A stretch of 64,000 nt of DNA, taken from positions 23,080,243 through 23,144,242 of the forward strand of contig NC_088709.1 of the NCBI RefSeq assembly GCF_963576615.1, in the 5' to 3' direction. The notes beneath the pieces were generated by a model. The model searched no databases and was not told the DNA's origin. It saw only the letters and a program-made list of their open reading frames with translations. Position numbers and translations under genes: made by a program. Below are positions 55,001 to 64,000 of the stretch, one piece after another. This DNA comes from Watersipora subatra. Taxonomy: Eukaryota; Bryozoa; Gymnolaemata; Cheilostomatida; Watersiporidae. Position 1 is the stretch's first letter; each line of letters begins with the position of its first letter.

Positions 55001-58000
55001 AAAGGTTTGCAAAATATCAAGTTTGACCAAACATCCGCTTGGCCATGTCCTATCGAAAGCGTGGAAACTTCCGTATGAACTTAAAATAAAATCGGCAAAA
55101 TTAATCTTTGTTAAAACGCTCAAAAGAAAAAGATGTCTTTTTTCTGAGCGTTTTAACTGCGGTCAAGGTTTGCCTATTTTAATTTAAAAACATCTCGTCA
55201 GTCACATCACCTAAAACAAAACAAATCTCAAAAAATAGAAAAATGTTGATACTTTCCGATAAAATTTTTTAAAACTTCACACGAGAGGCCCGGCTGAGGC
55301 CCTACATAAGAAAAACTTGTTGGGGGCTTACACCGCCCCCTTCAACACCCCCAGGTGTTCATAACTAGTCGCCTAACATTAGCCGCCCCAACTTGCAACC
55401 AGTGAATACAGGCCTGCGATGAACTTAACCTGAGGAATCTACTTATGTTTGTTCCACTGCATTTATTTTCACATCACTATATTTTCGGACTCATCAGAGC
55501 TGGGAAATTAAGGTGCAGCGAAATTTTACTCCGTATGCTACTCACAAAACTAAATACTAGCGAAATATAAGTGTCCTAGGGTGATAAGAGTCGATTGCGG
55601 CTGAAGCCACAATTGGGTGTTGGGAAAAAGGATTGCATCGCATGGGATTTGAACTCAGACCTTCGGCCTCACAGCCAGGCACGCTACCACCTGCACTATT
55701 CGAACACCTCACTGCATATTGTGATAATTGTACATATAGTTATTACACCTAAGGATCTCACATGGTGCAATGAGTTGCCACAGTGCTAATATATAAGTAC
55801 ACTATTGATTCTTTTGTAGTAATAGAGTTGCCTAATTAATTTTGTATACTTTTGTTTATGAATAATTATATTAATGGAGTTTTAAAAACATGCCGAAGAT
55901 AAGAAAAGCTTTTGCCATCCTAGGTGATTACTTGTGGCAGCATATAATACAAGCAGAGCTCAAGTCTCGGCCTGACAAGCTCTACAGACACGGAGAGAAA
56001 ACTATACATGGTATAAAGTACAGGTAAATTATTATCTGTCAGATGTCAATTATCCATTTTTTTCAGCCTCAGTTTACGTTATAACCATGGAGACGTGTTG
56101 TAGGTTTAAGGGAGGAGATAACTTGAGTTTAGGGTTTGTGTCGGACACAACAGAAAATGTTATCTTTGTGTTGAACGGCCGCTCTAATAAGACCCGTGAG
56201 ACTACTCGTGCTTGGCTGGATGGACTCGCAGATCTCGATGCTCTACAGGTAGGAACAGATTCTCTACCTTTCTCGGTGGCCTTTGTTCCACTGGGAAGGT
56301 GTGGCTCTGCAGTAGATGGATATCTCTGTTACAGCCATGTGTAAAATTATAAGACCGCACAATAATTTTTATGATTTTCATACACTTAAACTATAGGACT
56401 CAATAAGCCCAATAATATTATAGTCAACTGAAATAAAATAAAGTTCCATATTATTTTAATCTTAAAAATTAACACTTTTTGTGATGTTATTGTATTATTT
56501 TAGAGTTGAAATTTAATCCTCCTAATTACATAACACTCTTATGCAATGAGATCTTATCTGTATTAATGAATCATTAGCAAAAGTTAATCGGTGATTAACT
56601 TCCGTGGAAGATTACTGGAATTCACAGATTTACATGGAATTCTAAACTTCTTTCGGTTATTCTTTCTTTTAAACTATTGTTTAAAATTTTTTGACTTTTT
56701 TTGTAAAAATCTTGGTTTTTTTCTTACCAAAACATGAATTGTTCACTACTCCTATTTTGTATTCAGGATACTTTTACAGTTTCTACTCTATTTGATAATA
56801 TGCCTGCAAATAGAGATTTTTTGTTATTTTGCTATCAACAAAATAAAAGATTACTTACTACTTTCCTAGCAGATTAAATTTAGTCATTTTTGACAGCTTT
56901 AAGCTCTCATTTCTCAAAATAGTATTTAGTAAAAATAAATTCACATTTAATACTGCTTAACGACGTAACATCCAGAGTACTGTTTATAAAGACTAGTAGA
57001 TAAGAAAAACAGATGGAAGATATTCTGAGCATTAAAATGCTAGCAATTTTCTGTATTCACATACTTTTTAAGACAAATTACTACTAGTTATATATATTTC
57101 AAACTCCCAAATTATAGTAAGCAGTCGTATACTTTTGCACGTGACTGTACATCCAACATGTGCTTCATCTAGTCAGTTTTCTCTGTGATTATTAGGCTTA
57201 GTAGAGAGTTAGCGTGATACATAGGATTTTAATACTGTCGGCCAAAGAGTCGAACTTGCTGGCTGCCAGTCGTGAGAAAAAAGTGTTGTTGTAGCTTTCA
57301 CTAGTCTTTGTGCAAAAGTGGTGACAGAAGAAGAAAAACTACACAGTCAATAGGATGATAACATGCTATTGCGACGGACAAGTCATTGCGGTTCACCTTT
57401 CACTTCATCAAATATAATTTGAGGTTTTGTTGAAGTTTTTGTCAAATATGCTTTTAACATAAATTAGTTTAGGTGTCGAACATTTTTGTGCAAACACCCA
57501 GTATCAGTCAGCAGAGAAATTATATTAGTATTGAGTAGTATTTTACAATTTACTAGAAGTAGCATCTCCATTTTTAATTAACTTGCAAACCCTAATTTGT
57601 ATTTGCTGCTATTGTTGCTTAGTGGCTGGTCTATCAGTTGGTGTAATTCTATATATGAAAAATCAGATCAGTTTAAAAACTGGTCACTAACTTTGTTGAC
57701 TTTTACATTATATTTCTTTACATTTTATTCCGAGTTCAACAATTATGTCACTTATTGATTTTGGTGACACGAACACCGAGTTGTGGCTCCTGACTTGCGG
57801 TTCGGATGCTTGCTTTTTTATAGAATGTAGGGCTGGTGCTGATAGGAGATGAGCTGTGTGACAATAGCTGGCTGTTGGGCTATCTACAGAACAAAACTGC
57901 TTATTCGCCTAAATTTGTCTTTCTTGTCTATGATAGCCCACTCATCGATGATAAAACAGTCTTTCAATTCCCTCTTGGTGTCGCGACGTAAGTAAATATT

Positions 58001-61000
58001 TTTTTCCTGTTTGAAGTTGGTATTATTTTATTGCAAGGTAGCTGTTATGTGGTCCATAGGCTATTAAATAATTTTTTGCCAGCCTTCAGAAGCTTCGAGG
58101 AAATTCGAATTTTTATGCGAGTGGTGAAATATTTAGCTAGATTAGTTGTGTTTTGAGCAAGCCGGTAGAGACACGCTGGCACCCTATCGTGTCTCTATTG
58201 TAGACCTCTCTCTTGTACCACAGGCTCAGCAAATGGCATCGGTCATCTCAAATGCTGCTGACTGGGCTATGTATAAATAATTAAGCTCTGGTTGTATAGA
58301 ACAGACAACTCTAGGCTTTCGTAGCGATTGGCTTTAAAAATGGCCTTTATACTGTTAGTATACTAGCAAAGAGAGTTGACCATACATTCCTATATATCAA
58401 CAGCAGCTTAAAGGTTGACTTGCAACAAAATTCACATTACAGTTATTTGATATGAAAAGATTCATCATGTCTTACTCTGTTGTGTTGTATGGGCAAAATA
58501 TGTGGAAAGCTGATTACAAGCTCTTAAAAGCTAAAAACGAACAGAAAATCGCAGCCACACGAGACCGCCATAGTTTGGATTCCCTTTCCAAAACGGCTCA
58601 AATGTGATGCACTTGTGAGATATGGTTTCTGTTTACACTTTCATGCAACCTTATTCGTCGAAATATTTTCACAAATATACTTCACGCATTCAATAAAACT
58701 ATGTCTATTGTTCTTACGCGTCTATTTTATCGTCATCGTAATGCTGTCACTTTTAGCAGTGATATCTTATAACTTCCCGTAAAAAGTCGTTTAATTTTAT
58801 AGCCTTAGCTCGAAGGAGTACATATCATTGTCTGATAATCATGACGAGTCTGTTGGTCACTTTTGATAATCGAAAAGTGCTGCAGAAATTATTTGCGAAG
58901 TATTGGGTCACATGATTAGATTACGACTTGATGATTGAATAATGCCGAAACAAAACTGTAAAGTAGCGAACATCTATATTTGACACGGGGTCTTCGGTAA
59001 AACCCGAAGCGTTTGTCATAAACTAGTGCTACGATAAGTTTTATATTGAGCTTTTTATTGGCCTTTCAATTCACGTGAGAACATCACGTGACAAGACAAT
59101 AACCAAATTTCGTGGCTACGTCATCGAAATAAAAAGATTACAATCTACGGCGGCTTTTCGTTTTTGAGCTGTTAAGAGCTTGTAATCACATTCCCACATA
59201 TTTGGCACCTACACCACAACTGAGTAAGACATGGTGAATCTTTTGATACCAAATAACTGTAATGTGAATTTTGTTGCAAGTCAACCTTTAACTAGGATAT
59301 ATTATTGTTAACTTCGAACAAGCAGTTTGGTCATTCACTGGACATGCAACAAATTAATGTGCCATGCTTTTCAGCATTTGATCTTTTTCTGTTACTTGTT
59401 CATTGGTTTTCAGTTTATATTTGTGTGATTGGTATTATTTTGTTTATTATAATAAATAATTTAATATTTGTTTCAAGTGTTTCAAAATTATTACATAATT
59501 TGATTATTACAATTCTTGACACAAGGAATGGATATCGTTAGTTATCCGTTATGGCTACTCATTTATGGGCCTCGCTCTGTTCTTTGTATGCCTTTCATGA
59601 ATACGTTGCCATGTCGATACTCATTCAAAGTTCGTAGTGGAATTAGCGTAACTACTACATTGAAATAAGAGAGCTTCTTAATGACTAAATGTGAATTGGC
59701 AGGTACAGAGGCTTCCCACTGCCAGCATATCCTGATCTCGTTGTGAAAGGAGTAAGGAAGTATGTGTGTAACTTTATCGGTACTGTGTATAGCAATTCTT
59801 CCAGAGAGCTCCTCGTCAAACATTTAGAGAGAATAAATGTTGCTGGAACTTCTCATTGCTATCTGAAAGTGCGCTACACGTAAGTAAATTAGGAAGTCTG
59901 TATAATATTTTTCATTCGGCATTCAATGTTTGTTGAGTTTTATATTTTAGTTAATATTTAGGCTGCTTGCATGTAGGAGTTTAACTGATAATGAATTCCA
60001 TCTCTACTTAACTTTATTTTGTAAAGAACTTGCAAGTGATAAAGGCAAATTTATTTTTGCAATTCGTAGAGTTGTGTGCTCCCAGCTTACTTACTTCTTT
60101 ACCATGGAGGGATAACTCCTAAATTGGATCCCGTTGTCATTAAATCTCATAAAAATTCCCATAGAATGTTTTACTTATGAGTCATATCTCTGTGGAGTCC
60201 AAAGTCATATAATGGATCGTTGATTTTAAATAAGAAAATCAAAAGGTGATTACTCATTATATTAACTCAACGACTCAGAGTCGTTGCTAACGACTCAGTC
60301 ACACAAATCACCAGCGGTTTTTGTGGTAAAGATCAGTTTTAGGTTTAAACATCTTGTACGTTAATTAAACTGTGTCAATGAGTGGCAGTTTCTTATGAAC
60401 TTGAGTTTGGAATGATGATTTTTTATCAAGCTTCACATGTGCCGGTTATTTAAAGTAAAACATTTTGGGTCAGCCATTTTACATCTTGACTGTGATTTCT
60501 ACCAACTTGAAAGGCAGTTTATTAAATTTAGTAATAAAATTTTGTTTTGCAATAAATTTTTATATTCTTGACTAAATCAGATTGGTCCAAGTTGTTTTTG
60601 AAACTTGGAAAGTTTTCCGTTATTTTATTTATGAACAAAATGTTCAGCGCAATTTACCAAGTTAGTGTTATGTAAAATATATCATTTATTGTTGTTTACA
60701 TTACATCTCTGTTAGTTGTAGCATTAATCATTCTCACAGACTCTTTCTTAGCTGTTTTCAAGAGAGAGTCTTTATTTCTCGGGATCGATAAGCTCATGGG
60801 TGTAGTTACTAGAGAACATAAGTTTGTGGTAAGGTTTCCTAATAAGGAGGATACCGGGCTAAAGCTACCGAGATTTCAGACGTCTTAGAGAATAACCAAG
60901 TTTGTGCTGCAAATGAATATGTTTATAGATGACTCAATGATGCTGCTTGGAAGGAAAATCAGCTTTTTAATTGTAAGGTAATCTAAAATAAATTTAAAGG

Positions 61001-63615
61001 CATTGATAGCCAGGTTTAGTCTTTAATGAAGCTAATGAAGTTACTTGCCATTCTAAATAATGCTGCCACAGAAACATGCCTATTCTGTCTCGGGTTCTTT
61101 TCTTGTACTATGTCCGGCAACACAATGGAAAGATCAAAGTCCAAACTTATGCAGCAGCATTTTGTACATAGTTTGTGTAATTAATCTCGTATGGCTTGAA
61201 TTTGATAACCTTTGTTCAAGTTGTTCGTAAATTAAACTGAAAAATATTTGGAACTTTATTTTCACGAGGATGAATACATCTTGTTTGTTGACAAATATGT
61301 TTTACAAAATTTCACGAGATGCATTCTGTCGTCTTAGAATCAAGCTTGATCTAACACAAAGCAATAAGTGTGGCTCATGCGCTATGCTTATCATTAAATC
61401 GTGTGCCAAGCAAAGGAGAAACATGATTTGTAAATCACTTTTTCTTAACCTATTGTAGTGCTACAGCCATAGTTCTGTATGGAAAGTTAACCAATCTAAA
61501 AGAGTAGCTTTGGTCCGGAAACTTAAGAGCGAGACACATACACACAAACACACACCAGACTTCCCAAAAGTCATATCAATAGTCGTACTTCCTGTTTGTC
61601 CTTCTCATTATGAGATCAGCTATTCAGGTTGCAGTGTTTTGCGTCTCTATTAACTTGTATTTTATTTTGTATTTGCTCATGGCTGTTGGAATAAAACTTC
61701 AAATATAGCCTCAGACACATAGCTATACATGTTTCAAATGAATTAGAGGTCGGTTGGTTAGAATTTGTCCCGTTTTTTTTTCTCTAAATGGTGTAAATTT
61801 TCTGATTTGACCGTATATATATATATTGTATATATATGTTGTATGTATATGTTGTATATATATATGTATATATATTGTATATATTGTGTATATATTGTAT
61901 ATATATATTGTATATATATGTATATATTGTGTATATATTGTATATATATATATTGTATATATATGTATATATATGCATGTATTGTGTATATATTGTGTAT
62001 ATATTGTATATATATGCATGTATTGTGTATATATTGTGTATATATTGTATATATACAGTGTGTATATGTTGTATATATATATTGTATATATATGCATATA
62101 TATACAATATATATATATATATATATCACATCACTTGAAACAATATGCACAACTATTGGTGTCTTTTTTGAGGACGTCTGGACACGTTTTTGCTCAAGAG
62201 TATTTTCACTGTGATCAAGTTTTGTTGATTTTAATCTTGAAACATCCTGGTAGTCAGACCACCTCAAACAACAAACATAGTCTCAAACGATAGAAAAATA
62301 TCCATACTTTCTGATAAAATCTTCTAGAATTTGATGTGCTCAACTCTTCAACTGGTCTTTACCTTAAAACTTGCCTCACTCTCGAATCAAGTAATATGAT
62401 AGGGTGTATTTATTGGGATACTTTATATAGTTGTCAATATAGTTGCTCACTTCAATTGCAGTTGGCAGCCAACAGAGACACAGGAGAGCCTAAGTTCCTA
62501 TGTGGAAGTACTGAAGTCGAGTGACCTGACACTCTGCCCCCTAGGGCTGAATGCTGAGAGCTATAGGATATATGAAGCTTTGAGTGTTGGCTCAGTGCCA
62601 ATCATTGAAGACGCTGTCATGGGCTCCAATTGTTCTTCAACTCCGTACAGGTAAATGCAGGTGCAGCTAACTGAGAAAACAACTACCACATTTTTTCTGT
62701 TAGCTAAATTCGCTACTTGTCTACGAGAACCTTGCATTGTAGTGTTGAATAACAAAAATGGCGCGGAGTAAACAGTGATGTGAAAAAGGTTATTTCATAT
62801 TGATTGTTTTTGTTATATTTATATTACTTTTTATTTTCATAATATTTTTAGCTCTCAGCAACGGTTGGTTTTCATATATTTTGGATTCCTATATTTTGGT
62901 TTAGTAGGTTTCGTATAGTTTGGTAACCTGATTTTGAAATAAGATTTTGGGCATAAAAGTCAACATATTTCTGTAAAATGTGATTTATATTTTCTAAGTA
63001 GTTGTTAGCTTCAGGCTCTGTGTTCAAACTATAAGCATTAATGTAATCATTAACTGTTTTATGCTATATGTTCAGAAGTAGTATAAGTAGTATTTTTTCA
63101 GAAGTAGTATTTTTAAATCACCTGCTTTAAAAATCGCCACCAATCATGATATCGTGGAGCTCTATGTTAATCATGTGTTAGATGGCTAAACAATCATTCC
63201 TCTATAGTCAACAACTAATTGAGGCATATAAGTGTTTCACAGTAATTTTAACCCTCTTCTATTTACTAACAAGAATCAGGTTAGGACGGCAGCTCTTTCT
63301 AGCCTTATTGATTTCTGTCTGACTGTTCAATGCAACCTGTTATATAATCCGCTTCTATGGAACAGGTACTAAGGCACTCTTTGATGGATTTGCTTTTTAT
63401 CTTACAGGCTGCTGAGGCGGCATAAAGCACCAGTTGTGTTCGTGAAGGATTGGTCAGAGCTTCCTAAGGTTTTAGCCAATGAAAAGAAGCTCTCTATCGC
63501 CGCTAAGGAGAGGCGAAGAGAAAAAATGTTGAACTGGTACCAGAAATTTCGCTCTACTTTAGCTGTTTCATTCACTTCCACCGTTCTCCAAAAGTTTTTT
63601 AACGCTACAGTTTAA
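52084..63615 (+). CDS. RXYLT1: Ribitol-5-phosphate xylosyltransferase 1 (TMEM5)
   Basis: Golgi type II glycosyltransferase that adds xylose from UDP-Xyl to ribitol-5-phosphate on the alpha-dystroglycan glycan. Eight coding exons: 52084-52261, 53698-53892, 55924-56010, 56067-56248, 57824-57987, 59703-59879, 62462-62650, 63408-63615; 459 residues (human 443). Exon 1 holds a short cytosolic tail and one membrane anchor (MLTYTFAVLLTCLLFF). Conserved blocks match human in order: YLWQHI, NVIFVLNGR, VLIGDELCDNSW, YDSPLIDDKTVFQFPLGVAT, YVCNFIGTVYSNSSRELL, WQPTETQESL, SSDLTLCPLGLNAESYRIYE, GSVPIIEDAVMGSNC, and the C-terminal KDWSELPKVL and MLNWYQKF. All junction phases agree. The exon 3/4 border is the weakest: the 56 bp intron 56011-56066 is very short, and another donor (GTAAAT at 56024) would break the frame. 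Introns carry SINEs and transposons. Confidence 0.95.
54060..54420 (-). repeat. tRNA-derived SINE copy in RXYLT1 intron 2
   Basis: Read on the minus strand, tgtagcttaatgggttagct is an A-box/D-arm match and gtttcgagatcaaatc a B-box match, in a tRNA-like order with CTTGTAAAC between. The copy at 20060-20420 has the same head and tail. The acceptor stem is degraded, so this is not a working tRNA gene. Confidence 0.7.
54432..55579. mobile_element. Inverted-repeat element with a nested pogo-like fragment
   Basis: Left end ctaggacacttatgtattcgc and right end gcgaaatataagtgtcctag are inverted. Inside, at 54705, lies a TA-flanked left end cagtcaaactcggataactc of the element type seen complete at 30636-31395, and at about 55080-55275 an arm of fold-back family B. 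This is a nest of at least two insertions in RXYLT1 intron 2. No transposase was seen. Confidence 0.75.
55590..55800 (-). repeat. tRNA-derived SINE copy
   Basis: On the minus strand ggtggtagcgtgcctggctg (A box) is followed by gagttcaaatcc, a perfect B box at 55645-55656. The right part shares tagttatt and a following block with copies at 19105-19420 and 49990-50100. It lies directly beside the element at 54432-55579. Confidence 0.72.
58412..59287 (-). mobile_element. TTAA-flanked inverted-repeat element, copy 2
   Basis: 876 bp with the same terminal aggttgacttgcaacaaaat and its inverse, and TTAA at 58408-58411 and 59288-59291. The interior is the reverse of the copy at 34843-35719. It lies in RXYLT1 intron 5. 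No transposase. Confidence 0.93.
61805..62128. repeat. TATATTG-type microsatellite in RXYLT1 intron 6
   Basis: About 320 bp built from tatatattg, tgtgtatatattg and tatatgcatg words. It creates long open frames on both strands of Tyr/Ile/Cys-rich nonsense protein, which are not genes. A family B fold-back arm follows at about 62205-62345. Confidence 0.95.
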
Positions 63616-64000
63616 AAGGTCATCATTTGTGGTGGTCCTCACTGTTGAACTGGTAAAGTTAGAGGGTTAGAAAAGAAGATAACTTCTCTATTTCATTTAG
63701 CAATGTAGTCACTTTAGATTAGCTGTCATGATAGGGCTAAATGGGAGACTGCTGTTATTCCTTTGCTAAGCAAAGTTTGTATCTCATCGCTGAACAGACC
63801 TCTCTCTTTATACACTAAGTTTCTCTCCTTGTGCACTGATAAGTTATATTGATATTTTATAGCGATGAACGTAGCTGTTGGCAGCCTTACAAATATTTTT
63901 AGAATTATCCTTAGAATCTCTTCCCTATAGACTACAAATTTGCGGCAATCATATCCATTCTATGAAGTTCTTTTTCATTTGTTTTTGTACATACTGACTT
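63616..64000. other. 3' flank of RXYLT1
   Basis: Presumed 3' UTR and downstream sequence to the window edge. No canonical poly(A) signal, repeat or further coding segment was recognised. Confidence 0.4.

Noticed and set aside
59305-59541. 78-codon hydrophobic open frame
   Set aside because: It lies in RXYLT1 intron 5 directly after the TTAA element, in AT-rich DNA, without homology.
61723-62293. Several overlapping open frames of 100-170 codons on both strands
   Set aside because: They are translations of a TATATTG-type microsatellite, rich in Tyr, Ile, Cys and His, with no conserved domain.

Overview
This window comes from a metazoan nuclear genome. The DNA is AT-rich, the genes carry spliceosomal introns (GT..AG) interrupted by transposons and SINEs, and the recognised genes are animal housekeeping, ciliary and immune families. 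Encoded proteins look lophotrochozoan (mollusc, bryozoan or similar), but that placement is only an inference. There is no CRISPR, operon, prophage or bacterial gene organisation. Coordinates of spliced genes were derived by matching conserved protein families to splice sites and checking that intron phases join.

Layout from left to right: (1) 323-8720, minus strand: the first seven coding exons of a sarco/endoplasmic reticulum Ca2+-ATPase (SERCA, ATP2A); the rest lies beyond the left edge. (2) 10596-13611, plus: TTLL9-like tubulin polyglutamylase, almost all in one exon plus a last exon after a 1.7 kb intron. (3) 17089-21441, plus: two-exon Mab-21/cGAS-like nucleotidyltransferase-fold gene. 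(4) 23164-42780, minus: MED15, the KIX-domain subunit of Mediator, eleven coding exons resolved, 5' end not found. (5) 43259-46336: a P-superfamily DNA transposon with a perfect 8 bp target duplication and about 500 bp terminal inverted repeats, carrying a broken THAP-type transposase. (6) 50800-51138, plus: TMEM230. (7) 52084-63615, plus: RXYLT1 (TMEM5), ribitol-5-phosphate xylosyltransferase 1, eight coding exons.

The genes do not form a pathway. SERCA and TTLL9 are divergently placed, cGLR and MED15 converge, TMEM230 and RXYLT1 lie in tandem. Introns and spacers are rich in short inverted-repeat elements: two near-equal-length TTAA-flanked elements, several TA-flanked pogo/mariner-like elements, tRNA-derived SINEs, an element family lying next to TA microsatellites, and minisatellites of 10, 18, 30 and 35 bp units.

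The points most worth a second look are: the Mab-21/cGAS-like gene with an altered catalytic D-x-D motif; a DNA-level copy of a MED15 exon end and its intron just upstream of it; the long-TIR P element beside the unresolved 5' end of MED15; unidentified exon-like segments on the minus strand overlapping the cGAS-like gene; and a broken cysteine-rich reading frame at 22000-22480.
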